Shown: in pieces, positions 7,986-18,798 of the stretch
How the letters are laid out: each line of letters starts with the position of its first letter
Numbering within the stretch: position 1 is the first letter of the stretch
Assembly: GCF_900102915.1 (NCBI RefSeq)
Contig: NZ_FNGG01000002.1
Coordinates: 647,097-711,096, forward strand
DNA from: Salinimicrobium catena
GTDB taxonomy: Bacteria > Bacteroidota > Bacteroidia > Flavobacteriales > Flavobacteriaceae
DNA length: 64,000 nt
Direction of reading: 5' to 3'
Notes under the pieces: model-generated
What the model saw: only the letters and a program-made list of their open reading frames with translations
The model's database searches: none
Told to the model about the DNA's origin: nothing
Position numbers and translations under genes: made by a program

Positions 7986-9242
7986 TTACTGCTGTGCTTC
8001 AATTTCAGCAACCTTTTGCTTCATTTCTTCAGCTTTTGCGGTTTCATTCAATTGATAGTACATGTTCATCATAGTTCTTGCAGCTTCAACGTTGTTGGGA
8101 TCTTTCTCCAATACCTTCTCAAGGTGTGGCAGAGCATCCCTGTATAACTGGTTACGTTGCTCAGCAAGCTGGTCGTATTTCTTTTGATCGGCTTTGCTCA
8201 TTCCAAGGCTGTTCATTTCATCTACAATAGGACGTTCTTTAGCCAGGATAACGTATGCAAGGTTAATTCGAGCATTGTGCATTGAAGGGTCAAGCTCAAT
8301 AGCTCTTTTATAGTAGTCCATTGCACGGTCATTCTCGCCCATTTGAGCAGCGCTTACACCAAGGTTATAATATAGTACAGCGTCATCTGGGTTCTGCTCT
8401 ACGATCTTCTCCATGATCTCACGGTACTTCGCCATGTTATCCATGCGGTAGTACATATCGGCTTCAGCCTGCATAAGACTTACATCACCAGGATTTTCTT
8501 CCTTGGCATTTTCGATGGCCGCAATAGCTTTTTCATCTTCACCTTTTTCAATATAGATAAGGGCGATGTTCTTGGCAATCTCTCCTTTTTTAGATTCTGA
8601 AACTTCGTCTTTCGGGTTGGTATAGTTCCCAGATTTTACGAAAAGATCTCTCTGCTCTTTATTAGCCATTCTTTCAACCTCTCCGGTTTCTTTATTTACA
8701 GCCGTGTAAACTGTTTCTTCTCCTGTAAAACCAAGATCTCTAAGCTCCTCGTAATATTCTAGAGCTTTCCCATAGTCCTTGGCGTTCACAGCGTTTGAAG
8801 CCGCGTAGTAAAGATAAACGGTATCCTGTTTGTTAAGCTGGTAACCGGTGAACAATTTGTCAGCCGCTTCAGAAAATTTCTGAGCATTCTGATCTGCGAT
8901 CGCACCATTTACCAATGCGTTACTCGCTGCCATCATTCCCTGCTGAGCATCATCGTGTCCAAGTTCAGCTGCTTTCTGAAATGCATCGGCAGCTGCCATA
9001 AGGTCAGCTGTAGGAACGTTTTCCCCTGTTCCAATCAATGCGTATCCTTTATAAAGATAAAAATCTGCTTTTTCATCCTCATCTGCATTGGTTAATTGTG
9101 CCTCTGCCTGCTGAAGATAATTTTTAGCTTCCTTATATTCACCTTTTTCGACTGCTTTACCTGCACGTCTTATTTCTTTTTTCTGGCCAAATGCCACTAC
9201 TGTGAACATGGCTAAGGCTGCTGTCAGTATTCTTGTTTTCAT
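7986..9242 (-). CDS. Exported tetratricopeptide-repeat protein
   Basis: A 418-residue protein starting with a typical signal peptide (MKTRILTAALAMFTVVAFG, cleavage near Q20) and then almost wholly helical TPR units. Clear repeats include DDAVLYYNLGVSAAQMGEND with DRAMDYYKRAIELDPS, the latter near residue 310. Such proteins are periplasmic or envelope-associated scaffolds; the partner is unknown. The gene lies 17 nt downstream of gyrA on the same strand, so it is likely co-transcribed with it and ends at the 7941-7969 terminator. Confidence 0.85.
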   Translation of the reverse strand: MKTRILTAALAMFTVVAFGQKKEIRRAGKAVEKGEYKEAKNYLQQAEAQLTNADEDEKADFYLYKGYALIGTGENVPTADLMAAADAFQKAAELGHDDAQQGMMAASNALVNGAIADQNAQKFSEAADKLFTGYQLNKQDTVYLYYAASNAVNAKDYGKALEYYEELRDLGFTGEETVYTAVNKETGEVERMANKEQRDLFVKSGNYTNPKDEVSESKKGEIAKNIALIYIEKGEDEKAIAAIENAKEENPGDVSLMQAEADMYYRMDNMAKYREIMEKIVEQNPDDAVLYYNLGVSAAQMGENDRAMDYYKRAIELDPSMHNARINLAYVILAKERPIVDEMNSLGMSKADQKKYDQLAEQRNQLYRDALPHLEKVLEKDPNNVEAARTMMNMYYQLNETAKAEEMKQKVAEIEAQQ

Positions 9243-9259
9243 TTTTAGGGTTTATTTAA

Positions 9260-11836
9260 TTATTCTTCACTATCATTTGCAATAGTTGTGCCATCGTTGG
9301 AATCACCTGTATTATCAAGGTTTCCATCAATTCCATCTTCCTCTAAACTGTCCGCGATTTCCTCAACATCCTCTTCTTCTTTCATCACTTTAGCCACAGC
9401 CGCGATGGAATCATTGCCCTTGAGGTTGATCAATCTCACCCCCTGGGTGGCACGTCCCATAACTCTTAAACTGTCTACTGAAGTTCTAATCGCAAGACCA
9501 GATTTATTGATGATCATAAGATCATCCCCGTCTTTCACATTTTTAATGGCTACAAGATTTCCGGTCTTATCTGTGATAGAAATGGTCTTTACACCTTTTC
9601 CGCCACGGTTGGTGATCCTGTAGATAGGCTCCCCGTCTTCAGGGTCATCTATATAAGTACGTTTTCCATAACCGTTTTCAGAAACCACCAGCACCGTTTC
9701 TTCCTGAGGGTCCTGGATTGCGATCATTCCTACTACCTCATCGTTATCATCGGCAAGAGTGATACCTCTTACCCCCGAAGCGTTCCTTCCCATTGGGCGG
9801 GTCTTGCTCTCCTCGAATCGGATGGCTTTGCCGCTTTTCAGCGCCAGCATTACCTGGCTGTTTCCGGTAGTAAGTCTTGCCTCGAGCAGCTCATCCCCTT
9901 CCCTAATGGTGATCGCGTTGATCCCGTTAGTTCTTGGTCTGGAGTACTGCTCAAGAGAGGTCTTTTTCACCTGACCTTTTTTAGTAGCCATTATCACATA
10001 GTGGCTGTTGATGTATTCTTCGTCCTTAAGGTCCTGAGTACAGATGAACGCTTTCAGTTTGTCATCCGGCTCCAGGTTGATAAGGTTCTGGATCGCTCTT
10101 CCTTTAGAAGTCTTGCTTCCTTCAGGGATCTCAAAAACCCTCATCCAGAAACATTTTCCTTTTTCAGTAAAGAACAACATGTACTGGTGGTTTGTTCCTA
10201 CGAACAAATTCTCAAGGAAATCTTCATTCCTGGTGGTAGAACCTTTTTGGCCTACTCCTCCCCTGTTCTGAGTCTTGTATTCGGTAAGGGAAGTCCTTTT
10301 TATATAACCCGCGTGAGAAATGGTAATTACCACCTGCTCATCGGGGATCATATCTTCCATGCTTAGATCTCCTCCGGAATATTCTATAGTAGAGCGTCTT
10401 TCGTCACCATACTTTTCTTTCACCTCGATCATCTCATCTTTGATGACCTGCATTCTGCGCTCTTTTCTGGCAAGGATATCCTTAAGGTCTTCTATGGTAG
10501 CCATCAATTCTTCGTACTCGGCTCTTAACTTATCCTGCTCCAGACCGGTTAACTGTCTCAAGCGCATTTCCACGATCGCCTTCGCCTGCACTTCAGTCAG
10601 TTCAAAACGCTCGATCAATTTGGCTCTGGCCTCATCAGCATTGTTTGAAGCCCTTATCAGCGCGATCACCTCATCAATATTATCAGAAGCGATGATCAAC
10701 CCTTCAAGAATGTGTGCTCTTTCTTCAGCCTTTCTTAATTCATATTCGGTCCTTCTCACTACCACCTCATGCCTGTGCTCCACGAAATAGTGGATCATAT
10801 CCTTCAGGTTAAGCATTTGAGGACGTCCTCCAACCAGAGCGATATTGTTTACGCTAAATGAGCTTTGTAAAGCGGTATGCTTATATAGGGTGTTAAGTAC
10901 AATATTTGGGATCGCATCTCTCTTCAGAATATAAACGATGCGCATACCATTCCTGTCTGACTCGTCCCTGATGAGGGAAATACCTTCGATCTTCTTGTCA
11001 TTTACCAGCTCGGCTGTCTTCTTGATCATTTCGGCCTTGTTCACCTGGTAAGGGATCTCTGTAACAACAATGGCTTCTTTGCCGTTCACCTCTTCGGTAT
11101 GAGCTTTTGCCCGAAGTACCACGCGGCCTCTACCTGTTTTGAATGCTTCCCTTACTCCGTCGTATCCGTAGATTATACCTCCTGTTGGAAAATCGGGAGC
11201 TTTGATATGTTCGATAAGTTCATCAACCTCTATATCGTGGTTATCGATGTAGGCTACTACTCCGTCAACAACTTCCGAAAGGTTGTGCGGAGGCATATTT
11301 GTGGCCATACCTACCGCGATACCACTGGCCCCGTTCACCAAAAGGTTCGGGATCCTGGTTGGCAGCACCACCGGCTCATGAATGGTATCGTCAAAGTTAA
11401 GTTGGGTATCTACAGTCTCCTTGTCGATATCGGCCAGCATGTCCTCACTTATCTTGCGCATTCTTGCTTCTGTATATCGCATCGCTGCAGGGCTGTCACC
11501 GTCAATGGAACCGAAGTTACCCTGACCATCGACCAGCATATAACGCAGGCTCCATTCCTGGGCCATACGCACCATAGTATCGTAAACTGAAGAATCTCCG
11601 TGCGGGTGGAACTTACCTAAAACTTCCCCTACAATCCTCGCTGATTTTTTATGTGCCCGGTTAGAAAGAACACCCAGCTCATACATTCCATATAAAACCC
11701 TTCTGTGCACAGGCTTTAAACCATCACGTACATCTGGCAGGGCACGTGACACAATGACCGACATCGAATAATCAATGTAGGCCGACTTCATTTCATCTTC
11801 AATGTTGATAGGAATTAACTTTTCTCCTTCAGCCAT
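9260..11836 (-). CDS. gyrA: DNA gyrase subunit A
   Basis: A complete 858-residue GyrA. With GyrB it forms the A2B2 gyrase that negatively supercoils DNA. The N-terminal breakage-reunion domain carries the active-site Tyr at residue 121 ([10 protein letters not shown]). The quinolone-resistance region reads [10 protein letters not shown], with S82 and D86 at the positions of E. coli S83 and D87, so no classic resistance substitution is visible. The GyrA-box appears as Q-R-G-G-V-G-Q-K-G-like [10 protein letters not shown] near residue 535, followed by the six-bladed C-terminal wrapping domain. The last 40 residues are strongly acidic. A TPR gene follows 17 nt downstream. Confidence 0.97.
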   Translation of the reverse strand: MAEGEKLIPINIEDEMKSAYIDYSMSVIVSRALPDVRDGLKPVHRRVLYGMYELGVLSNRAHKKSARIVGEVLGKFHPHGDSSVYDTMVRMAQEWSLRYMLVDGQGNFGSIDGDSPAAMRYTEARMRKISEDMLADIDKETVDTQLNFDDTIHEPVVLPTRIPNLLVNGASGIAVGMATNMPPHNLSEVVDGVVAYIDNHDIEVDELIEHIKAPDFPTGGIIYGYDGVREAFKTGRGRVVLRAKAHTEEVNGKEAIVVTEIPYQVNKAEMIKKTAELVNDKKIEGISLIRDESDRNGMRIVYILKRDAIPNIVLNTLYKHTALQSSFSVNNIALVGGRPQMLNLKDMIHYFVEHRHEVVVRRTEYELRKAEERAHILEGLIIASDNIDEVIALIRASNNADEARAKLIERFELTEVQAKAIVEMRLRQLTGLEQDKLRAEYEELMATIEDLKDILARKERRMQVIKDEMIEVKEKYGDERRSTIEYSGGDLSMEDMIPDEQVVITISHAGYIKRTSLTEYKTQNRGGVGQKGSTTRNEDFLENLFVGTNHQYMLFFTEKGKCFWMRVFEIPEGSKTSKGRAIQNLINLEPDDKLKAFICTQDLKDEEYINSHYVIMATKKGQVKKTSLEQYSRPRTNGINAITIREGDELLEARLTTGNSQVMLALKSGKAIRFEESKTRPMGRNASGVRGITLADDNDEVVGMIAIQDPQEETVLVVSENGYGKRTYIDDPEDGEPIYRITNRGGKGVKTISITDKTGNLVAIKNVKDGDDLMIINKSGLAIRTSVDSLRVMGRATQGVRLINLKGNDSIAAVAKVMKEEEDVEEIADSLEEDGIDGNLDNTGDSNDGTTIANDSEE

Positions 11837-12093
11837 AAATTCGTTTATTTTGGTTTAAAAATCTAACGTGCCAATTTACGCATTTTACCTAACCCACCTA
11901 GCATATTAATTGAGGTTTTCTTGCATTTTATTAACAAATTTTTAGTTGTCCTTCGTTAATAAGTTCATTACATTCTTCTTTGTTTTATAAATCCAATTTT
12001 GTCAATTAGCTTTAACTCACAATGACTCCCCTAATAATCGGGTACGGTTTTTGAAAACATGAGTTGAGAATAACCAGAGAGAAAGGAAATAAC
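11837..12093. other. Divergent gyrA-clpC intergenic region
   Basis: This 257-nt AT-rich spacer must hold the promoters of gyrA (minus) and clpC (plus). I see only imperfect -7 boxes: TAGATTTT about 30 nt before gyrA, and TAGCTTTA about 85 nt before clpC. There is no clear operator, no CtsR-like tandem repeat and no RNA gene. Confidence 0.4.
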
Positions 12094-14643
12094 ATGGATG
12101 ATAATTTTTCACCAAGAGTAAAAGATGTAATTGCCTACAGCAAGGAAGAAGCCTTGAGGTTAGGCCACGATTTCATAGGAACAGAACATTTGATGCTTGG
12201 GTTGTTGAGAGATGGAGACGGGAAAGCAATTAATATCCTGAACGCTCTCGATGTGGATCTTAGTCACTTAAGAAGAAAAGTAGAGATATTAAGCCCCGCC
12301 AATCCTAACGTAACGGCAGAAACCAACGAGAAAAGAAACCTGCACCTAACAAGGCAGGCAGAAAGAGCCCTAAAAACCACATTTTTAGAGGCCAAACTTT
12401 TTCAGAGTTCTTCTATCAACACGGCGCATTTATTATTGTGTATCTTAAGAAACGAAAACGACCCCACTACCAAGCTTTTGAACAAACTGAAGGTAGATTA
12501 TGACGGGGTAAAAGACCAATTTAAATATATGATCACAAACGATGACGATTATATAGAATCTCCTTCTGCGGAATCTTTCTCAGATGAAGATGCTACTTCA
12601 GATGATACCGGAAAAAGCAATCCTTTTGCCGGAAGTCCTGGAAAATCCAACAAGAAGTCCAAAACCCCTGTTTTGGATAACTTCGGAAGGGATCTTACTG
12701 CCCTGGCCGAATTGGATAAACTCGACCCGGTAGTGGGAAGGGAAAAGGAGATCGAGAGAGTATCCCAGATACTTAGCCGTAGAAAGAAGAACAACCCGCT
12801 CCTTATTGGAGAACCGGGAGTTGGCAAATCAGCTATTGCTGAAGGGCTTGCCCTTCGTATCGTTAAAAGGAAGGTTTCAAGAATACTTTTTGACAAGAGA
12901 GTGGTAACCCTTGACCTTGCAAGTCTTGTTGCCGGTACAAAGTACCGCGGACAATTCGAGGAAAGGATGAAAGCGGTGATGAACGAGCTTGAAAAGAATG
13001 ACGATATCATTCTGTTCATTGATGAGATCCACACCATTGTAGGTGCCGGTGGCGCCACGGGAAGCCTGGATGCCAGCAACATGTTCAAACCCGCTCTTGC
13101 AAGAGGTGAAATTCAATGTATTGGAGCTACCACGCTTGACGAATACAGACAGTATATTGAAAAGGACGGGGCGTTGGAAAGACGTTTCCAAAAAGTGATC
13201 GTAGAACCTACCACGATCGAGGAAACCATCCAGATCCTGAACAATATCAAAGACAGGTATGAGGAACACCACCATGTGACTTATACTCCCGAGGCCATCG
13301 ATGCCTGTGTAAAGCTTACCAGCAGGTATATGACCGACAGGTTTTTGCCAGACAAGGCTATTGACGCCCTGGATGAAGCCGGGTCCCGGGTGCACATCAC
13401 CAACATCGATGTTCCAAAGCAGATCCTGGAACTTGAGAGAAAACTTGAGGAAGTAAGGGAGCTGAAGAATACTGTTGTTAAGAAACAGAAGTATGAAGAG
13501 GCTGCCAAGTTAAGGGACGATGAAAAGAACATCGAAAAAGAACTTGCCAAAGCCCAGGAGCGTTGGGAAGAAGAATCTAAACTGCACAGGGAGACCGTTA
13601 CAGAAGATAACGTGGCCGATGTGGTTTCTATGATGACCGGAGTTCCGGTGAACAGAATTGCACAGACAGAGATAAACAAACTGGCTAAATTACCAGACCT
13701 TATCAAAGGTAAAGTTATTGGTCAGGATGAAGCCGTAGGAAAAGTGGTGAAGGCCATTCAGCGTAACCGCGCCGGATTGAAAGATCCAAACAAGCCTATT
13801 GGCTCTTTCATCTTCCTTGGTCAAACCGGAGTTGGGAAGACCCAGCTGGCGAAGATCCTGTCAAGAGAACTTTTTGACAGCGAAGATGCACTCATCAGGA
13901 TCGACATGAGCGAGTACATGGAAAAATTCGCCGTGAGCCGATTAATAGGTGCACCTCCGGGATATGTTGGATATGAAGAAGGCGGTCAATTAACCGAAAA
14001 GGTTAGAAGAAAACCGTACGCGGTGATCTTGCTTGACGAGGTTGAGAAAGCCCACCCGGATGTATTCAATATGCTCCTGCAAGTTTTGGATGACGGGTAT
14101 CTCACTGACAGTCTGGGTCGCAAGATCGACTTCAGGAACACCATCATCATCATGACCTCTAACATTGGAGCAAGAAAGCTGAAAGACTTTGGACAAGGTG
14201 TCGGATTCGGTACCGCAGCCAAAAAATCACAGGTTGATGAGAATGCCCGCGGAGTGATAGAAAGCGCATTGAAAAAGGCTTTTGCTCCCGAATTCCTTAA
14301 CCGTGTAGATGACGTGGTGATCTTCAACCCGCTTGAGCAGGAAGACATTTACAAGATCATTGATATTGAACTTGAGAAATTGTTTAAGAGAATTGGTGCC
14401 CTTGGTTACGACCTGAAGCTGACGAAGAAAGCCAAAGACTTCATTGCTGAAAAAGGTTTTGATAAACAATACGGTGCCCGTCCGTTGAACAGGGCTATAC
14501 AGAAGTATATTGAAGATGCCCTTGCCGAAGAGATCATTACTTCTCACATTACCGAAGGTGATAAGATCTTCATGGATTTCGACGAAGACAAGAAAGAGTT
14601 GACCATTAAGGTTGAAAAGGCCAAAAAGGAAACGAATTCTTAA
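12094..14643 (+). CDS. clpC: ATP-dependent Clp protease ATP-binding subunit ClpC
   Basis: An 849-residue AAA+ unfoldase that feeds substrates to ClpP. Domains in order: Clp N-repeat domain (1-145), an acidic linker, and D1 with Walker A GEPGVGKS at 239-246 and Walker B ILFIDEIHT. A UVR-containing middle region follows (KYEEAAKLRDDEKNIEKEL), then D2 with Walker A GQTGVGKT and ILLDEVEKAHPDV. The UVR motif and short middle domain identify ClpC rather than ClpB. I start at the ATG at 12094, preceded by GAAAGGAAATAAC; an in-frame TTG at 12064 would add ten polar residues unlike the family N-terminus. It ends at a terminator shared with hisIE. Confidence 0.95.
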   Translation: MDDNFSPRVKDVIAYSKEEALRLGHDFIGTEHLMLGLLRDGDGKAINILNALDVDLSHLRRKVEILSPANPNVTAETNEKRNLHLTRQAERALKTTFLEAKLFQSSSINTAHLLLCILRNENDPTTKLLNKLKVDYDGVKDQFKYMITNDDDYIESPSAESFSDEDATSDDTGKSNPFAGSPGKSNKKSKTPVLDNFGRDLTALAELDKLDPVVGREKEIERVSQILSRRKKNNPLLIGEPGVGKSAIAEGLALRIVKRKVSRILFDKRVVTLDLASLVAGTKYRGQFEERMKAVMNELEKNDDIILFIDEIHTIVGAGGATGSLDASNMFKPALARGEIQCIGATTLDEYRQYIEKDGALERRFQKVIVEPTTIEETIQILNNIKDRYEEHHHVTYTPEAIDACVKLTSRYMTDRFLPDKAIDALDEAGSRVHITNIDVPKQILELERKLEEVRELKNTVVKKQKYEEAAKLRDDEKNIEKELAKAQERWEEESKLHRETVTEDNVADVVSMMTGVPVNRIAQTEINKLAKLPDLIKGKVIGQDEAVGKVVKAIQRNRAGLKDPNKPIGSFIFLGQTGVGKTQLAKILSRELFDSEDALIRIDMSEYMEKFAVSRLIGAPPGYVGYEEGGQLTEKVRRKPYAVILLDEVEKAHPDVFNMLLQVLDDGYLTDSLGRKIDFRNTIIIMTSNIGARKLKDFGQGVGFGTAAKKSQVDENARGVIESALKKAFAPEFLNRVDDVVIFNPLEQEDIYKIIDIELEKLFKRIGALGYDLKLTKKAKDFIAEKGFDKQYGARPLNRAIQKYIEDALAEEIITSHITEGDKIFMDFDEDKKELTIKVEKAKKETNS

Positions 14644-14670
14644 TTTGAGTGATTAAATATAAATTGCAAA

Positions 14671-14699
14671 GCCTGTGATCTTCATCACAGGCTTTTTTT
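14671..14699. terminator. Intrinsic terminator shared by clpC and the his operon
   Basis: A 9-bp stem GCCTGTGAT / ATCACAGGC (14671-14679 and 14684-14692) with a CTTC loop is followed by a T-run on the plus strand. The T-run for the minus direction is weaker. The right arm and T-run overlap the last five codons of hisIE (stop at 14685-14687), so the signal is partly coding. Confidence 0.85.
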
Positions 14700-15314
14700 A
14701 TGACTAGAATTGGGTCTTTGATGTCTTTCCTCCAAAACTCTAATAACGTCCTTCAGCGAATTACCTTTGGCCTGCAACAGGATCAAATAGTGAAATAGCA
14801 GATCTGCGCTTTCATTCAGAAACAGCTCCTCATTATCATCTTTGGCTTCGATCACCACTTCAACCGCCTCCTCTCCTACTTTTTGAGCGATCTTGTTTAA
14901 CCCGCTCCTGAAAAGTGAGGCTACATAGCTTTTTTGATCTTCAGGATCAGATTTCCGCTGTGAAATGATCTTTTCCAGGTCTCCCAAAAATCCGGGAATT
15001 TTATCATTTTCATCACCCCAGCAAGTGTCGGTTCCTGTATGGCATACAGGTCCTTCCGGTTTTGCAAAAACGAGCAGGGCATCATTGTCGCAGTCGATCT
15101 TCATGTCTACCAGGTTCAGGAAATTGCCGCTCTCTTCTCCTTTTGTCCAAAGCCGTTGCTTGCTGCGGCTGAAAAAAGTGACTTTTTGAAGTTCCTGGGT
15201 TTTCTTAAAGGCATCTTCATTCATGTACCCCAGCATGAGCACATTTTTAGTCTCTGAATCCTGCACGATCGCCGGCACTAGACCATTACTGTTTTTTCCA
15301 AAATCAATTTTCAT
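14685..15314 (-). CDS. hisIE: Bifunctional phosphoribosyl-AMP cyclohydrolase / phosphoribosyl-ATP pyrophosphatase
   Basis: A 209-residue fusion catalysing steps 2 and 3 of histidine synthesis. The HisI part (about 1-115) has the Zn/Mg motifs SRSKQRLWTKGEESGN, DCDNDALL and HTGTDTCW. The HisE part (about 118-205) is an all-alpha NTP-pyrophosphatase with KVGEEAVEVVIEA and E-x2-DLLFH. I choose the ATG at 15314; an in-frame ATG at 15368 would overlap hisF and add 18 Lys-rich residues absent from the family. It is the last gene of the his operon, 37 nt after hisF. Confidence 0.93.
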   Translation of the reverse strand: MKIDFGKNSNGLVPAIVQDSETKNVLMLGYMNEDAFKKTQELQKVTFFSRSKQRLWTKGEESGNFLNLVDMKIDCDNDALLVFAKPEGPVCHTGTDTCWGDENDKIPGFLGDLEKIISQRKSDPEDQKSYVASLFRSGLNKIAQKVGEEAVEVVIEAKDDNEELFLNESADLLFHYLILLQAKGNSLKDVIRVLEERHQRPNSSHKKSL

Positions 15315-15351
15315 AGATCTCTTTTCTATTCTCTTTATTTTATACTCCTCC

Positions 15352-16107
15352 TTAAAGTCTAACCTCAATTCCTTTAATTTTCATTTCCTCCTTAAGATCT
15401 TTTATCTCGATCTCCTTGAAATGAAAAACACTTGCCGCCAGGGCAGCATCGGCTTTCCCCTTTGAAAAAGCTTCACAAAAATGCTCAATATTTCCCGCCC
15501 CGCCTGAAGCGATCACCGGGATGGTCAATTCATGGGATAGCTGTGCCAGGGCTTCATTTGCAAACCCGGCTTTTGTACCGTCATGGTCCATGGAAGTGAA
15601 CAGGATTTCTCCCGCTCCTCTTGCCTCGACTTCTTTTGCCCATTTGAAAAGGTTGATCTCCGTGGGCACTTTTCCCCCAACCAGATGCACCTTCCATTCG
15701 TTGTTCACCTTACGGGCATCAATAGCCACCACGATACATTGCTTCCCAAATTTCGCCGAGAGATCATTGATCAAGTGCGGATTCTTTACCGCAGATGAAT
15801 TGATAGCGACCTTATCTGCGCCATTTTGAAGCAGGATATCTACATCTTCTACGGAAGAAATTCCGCCTCCCACAGTAAAAGGTATGTTCACTTTGGCCGC
15901 TACTTTCCGAACCAGTTCGGCGAGGGTTTTCCTTTTTTCTTCGGTGGCTGAAATGTCCAAGAAGACGAGCTCATCTGCCCCCGTCCTGGAATAGATCTCC
16001 GCCAGTTCTACCGGATCCCCGGCATCCCGAAGATCCACAAAATTGACTCCTTTGACCGTTCTTCCGTTCTTGATATCCAGGCAGGGTATTATTCTTTTTG
16101 TCAACAT
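15352..16107 (-). CDS. hisF: Imidazole glycerol phosphate synthase subunit HisF
   Basis: A 251-residue (beta-alpha)8 barrel, the cyclase half of IGP synthase. With ammonia from HisH it converts PRFAR to IGP and AICAR. The catalytic aspartates are D11 ([10 protein letters not shown]) and the second in VVAIDARK near residue 130. The phosphate-binding TVGGGI and IASGGAGN motifs are present. It lies between hisA and hisIE, in the operon order typical for Bacteroidota. Confidence 0.96.
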   Translation of the reverse strand: MLTKRIIPCLDIKNGRTVKGVNFVDLRDAGDPVELAEIYSRTGADELVFLDISATEEKRKTLAELVRKVAAKVNIPFTVGGGISSVEDVDILLQNGADKVAINSSAVKNPHLINDLSAKFGKQCIVVAIDARKVNNEWKVHLVGGKVPTEINLFKWAKEVEARGAGEILFTSMDHDGTKAGFANEALAQLSHELTIPVIASGGAGNIEHFCEAFSKGKADAALAASVFHFKEIEIKDLKEEMKIKGIEVRL

Positions 16108-16135
16108 AGTAGTGAGTATTGAGTAGTGAGTATTG
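16108..16135. repeat. 14-bp tandem duplication in the hisA-hisF spacer
   Basis: AGTAGTGAGTATTG occurs twice head to tail (16108-16121 and 16122-16135), directly upstream of hisF. The surrounding hisA-hisF and hisH-hisA spacers are simple-sequence-like (runs such as TATTCTCTATTTTCTC), unlike the compact junctions earlier in the operon. Confidence 0.8.
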
Positions 16136-16197
16136 AGAAATTCGGATTTCTCTTTTCTCTGTTATCTGCTCTTTTTTTAGTTTTTGGTTCCTGGCTT

Positions 16198-16917
16198 TTA
16201 TAGAATAAATTCCTCCAATTGTTTTAAACTTATTTTGTTCTCGTATATAGCCTTTCCAATGATCACTCCCTCACATCCTATCTCCTGAAGTTGTGGTAGA
16301 TCATCAAATTCAGCCACTCCGCCTGAAGCGATCAATTTTAAGCTGTTTTCCTCCTTCAGTATCTCTTTGTATAGATCAACTGAAGGTCCCTCGAGCATTC
16401 CGTCTTTGGAAATGTCGGTGCAGATCACATATTCTACTCCTTTTTCGAAGTACTTTTTAATAAAAGGAAGCAAGTGTTCGGTTGATTCTTCTGTCCAGCC
16501 ACTTACAGCCACTTTTCTGTTTTTTGCATCGGCTCCAAGAATGATCTTTTCACTTCCGAACTTTTCCAGCCAGGAAAAGAAGGTTTCCGGTTCTTTGACA
16601 GCGATACTTCCGCCGGTTATTTGATTTGCCCCACATTCAAAAGCGATTCGCAGGTCGTTATCAGATTTAAGGCCACCTCCAAAATCTATTTTAAGAGAGG
16701 TCTTCCCTGCGATCTTTTCCAAAATTTTATGGTTCACTATGTGTTTTGACTTCGCGCCATCCAGATCTACCAGGTGCAAAAATTCGATTCCGTGATCTTC
16801 AAATTCTTTCGCTACCTCCAGCGGATCCTCATTGTAGATCTTTTTAGAATTATAGTCTCCCTGTGAAAGGCGAACGCATTTACCGTCTATAATATCTATT
16901 GCTGGTATTATTCTCAT
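16198..16917 (-). CDS. hisA: Phosphoribosylformimino-5-aminoimidazole carboxamide ribotide isomerase
   Basis: A 239-residue barrel that isomerises ProFAR to PRFAR (step 4). D8 ([10 protein letters not shown]) and the Asp of [10 protein letters not shown] are the expected acid/base pair, and the phosphate sites FGGGL and ASGGV are intact. About 100 nt of low-complexity spacer separates it from hisH and 90 nt from hisF, both without a good promoter or hairpin. Confidence 0.96.
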   Translation of the reverse strand: MRIIPAIDIIDGKCVRLSQGDYNSKKIYNEDPLEVAKEFEDHGIEFLHLVDLDGAKSKHIVNHKILEKIAGKTSLKIDFGGGLKSDNDLRIAFECGANQITGGSIAVKEPETFFSWLEKFGSEKIILGADAKNRKVAVSGWTEESTEHLLPFIKKYFEKGVEYVICTDISKDGMLEGPSVDLYKEILKEENSLKLIASGGVAEFDDLPQLQEIGCEGVIIGKAIYENKISLKQLEEFIL

Positions 16918-17019
16918 TTTGAATTGGTATAATTTTAATTGTATTGTTATTACAGATGAAAGACCAGAGAATAGAGAGCAAAGACTTTCTATTTTCTCTA
17001 TTCTTTTCTCTCTCCTCTT

Positions 17020-17631
17020 TTACGAATTAATTGATAAAAAGTTTTCGAGAATTTTTTCTCCCGCCGCACTGCTCTTTTCCGGGTGAAACTGGACACCATA
17101 GAAATTATCCTTTTTCAATGCCGAAGAATACTCTACTCCATAATCGCATTTGGCAATGGTTTCTTCACAAACCGGGGCATAAAAACTATGGACCAGATAC
17201 ATAAATTCTCTTTCCTGAACATCCTTAAAAAGCGAAGTTTTTAGATCAGTTATTCGGTTCCAGCCAATATGCGGCACCTTCAATCCTTTCTCAAAATGCA
17301 CAACATCTACGTCAAATATTCCCAAGCTTTCAGTATTTCCCTCTTCAGAATAATTGCACATAAGCTGCATTCCCAAACAAATTCCCAAAACCGGCTGCTT
17401 TAACTGCGGGATCATTTTATCCAAACCGGTGCTCTTTAGCTTTTTCATGGCTGAACTCGCTTCCCCCACTCCCGGAAAAATAACCCTATCAGCCATTCTT
17501 ATTTCTTCAGCATTACTGCTCAATATTCCGTTGTAACCGAGTCGTTCCAGCGCAAATTTTATGCTTTGAATGTTGCCCGCACCGTAATCAATAATTACAA
17601 TTTTTTGTAGTCCCATTTTTTTAATTGTCAT
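17020..17631 (-). CDS. hisH: Imidazole glycerol phosphate synthase subunit HisH
   Basis: A 203-residue class I glutamine amidotransferase that supplies ammonia to HisF. The nucleophile Cys lies in LGICLGMQLM, and the His-Glu pair in QFHPEKSS. PGVGEA near the N-terminus is the usual oxyanion-strand motif. Starts at 17631 or at the in-frame ATG at 17616 are both possible. The second gives a protein beginning GLQKIVIIDYGAGN, closer to family N-termini, so the first five residues are uncertain. Confidence 0.94.
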   Translation of the reverse strand: MTIKKMGLQKIVIIDYGAGNIQSIKFALERLGYNGILSSNAEEIRMADRVIFPGVGEASSAMKKLKSTGLDKMIPQLKQPVLGICLGMQLMCNYSEEGNTESLGIFDVDVVHFEKGLKVPHIGWNRITDLKTSLFKDVQEREFMYLVHSFYAPVCEETIAKCDYGVEYSSALKKDNFYGVQFHPEKSSAAGEKILENFLSINS

Positions 17632-17661
17632 TTCTAAAATCTCAAATCTAAAGTCTCACGT

Positions 17662-18798
17662 CTAGAGCATTCCTTTAGTGCTGGGCAGGATCATCTTCTC
17701 CGGGTCCTGCTTTACCGCTGCTTTTATAGCTTTGGCGAAACTCTTAAAAATAGCTTCTATCTTGTGGTGCTCGTTCTTACCTTCAGCCTTGATGTTGAGA
17801 TTTGCTCTCGCACCATCTGTGAACGATTTAAAAAAGTGATAGAACATTTCGGTAGGCATTTGCCCTATCATCTCCCGGTTGAATTCTGCATTCCATACCA
17901 GCCAGTTTCGACCTCCAAAATCAATGGCGACCTGGGCAAGGCAGTCATCCATTGGCAGGCAGAATCCGTAGCGCTCAATTCCCATTTTATTACCTAAAGC
18001 TTTTGAAAACACCTCTCCCAGGGCGATCGCGGTGTCTTCGATCGTATGGTGTTCGTCCACCTCAAGATCTCCAGAAACCTTGATCTCCAGATCCATTTGA
18101 CCGTGCCTGGCGATCTGGTCCAGCATATGATCAAAGAATTTTATTCCGGTAGAAATATCGCTTTTTCCGGTCCCATCAAGGTTCAGCCTGATATAAATAT
18201 CGGTTTCATTGGTCTTACGTTTTATCTCACCGGTGCGCTCATTCTTTTTCAGGAATTCATAGATCTCTTTCCAGCTAGCAGTTTCCAGTTTGATAATTCT
18301 TTCCAGTTCATCTCGCTTCACGGAAAGCTCTCCACTTCCCAGATCTTCATGCCCGATAAGAAAAATACCGTTCGCCTGAAGGTTTTTAGCCAGTTCCATA
18401 TCGGTTAACCTGTCCCCGATCACGAACGAGCTGCTCATGTCATATTCCGAAGTATTCAAAAAATGACTTACCAGCCCTGTACCGGGTTTACGCGTATCTG
18501 CTTTTTCTTCGGGAAAGGTCCTGTCAATTATAATTTCCCTGAACTCCACACCTTCATTTTCAAAAGCCTTCAGGATGAAATTCTGTACCGGCCAAAAGGT
18601 GTCTTCCGGAAAAGATTCGGTGCCCAAACCATCCTGGTTAGTCACCATGACCATTTCAAAATCCAGCTCCCGGGCAATTCTCGCCAGGTATTGAAAAGCG
18701 TCCTTATAAAATTCCAGTTTTTCAAAACTGTCCAGTTGGTAATCTTCCGGCTCCAGCACGAGGGTTCCATCTCTGTCTATAAAAAGTACTTTTTTCAT
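17662..18798 (-). CDS. hisB: Bifunctional histidinol-phosphatase / imidazoleglycerol-phosphate dehydratase
   Basis: A 378-residue fusion. The N-terminal HAD phosphatase (about 1-165) has the DxDGT motif with D8 and D10 and removes phosphate from histidinol phosphate (step 8). The C-terminal dehydratase (about 185-378) has the two metal-binding motifs DHHTIEDT and EHHKIEA with [11 protein letters not shown] and converts IGP to imidazole acetol phosphate (step 6). Because both domains are present, no separate HisN is needed. The start overlaps the end of hisC by 4 nt, so the two are probably translationally coupled. Confidence 0.96.
   Translation of the reverse strand: MKKVLFIDRDGTLVLEPEDYQLDSFEKLEFYKDAFQYLARIARELDFEMVMVTNQDGLGTESFPEDTFWPVQNFILKAFENEGVEFREIIIDRTFPEEKADTRKPGTGLVSHFLNTSEYDMSSSFVIGDRLTDMELAKNLQANGIFLIGHEDLGSGELSVKRDELERIIKLETASWKEIYEFLKKNERTGEIKRKTNETDIYIRLNLDGTGKSDISTGIKFFDHMLDQIARHGQMDLEIKVSGDLEVDEHHTIEDTAIALGEVFSKALGNKMGIERYGFCLPMDDCLAQVAIDFGGRNWLVWNAEFNREMIGQMPTEMFYHFFKSFTDGARANLNIKAEGKNEHHKIEAIFKSFAKAIKAAVKQDPEKMILPSTKGML

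Noticed and set aside
12064-12093. Upstream TTG start for clpC adding ten residues
   Set aside because: The added residues are unlike ClpC N-termini, while the ATG at 12094 has a purine-rich leader and matches the family start.
11837-12093. Sigma-54-like TTGGCACG upstream of gyrA
   Set aside because: The -12 element is missing at the required 10-nt spacing, unlike the two sites near 43 kb.
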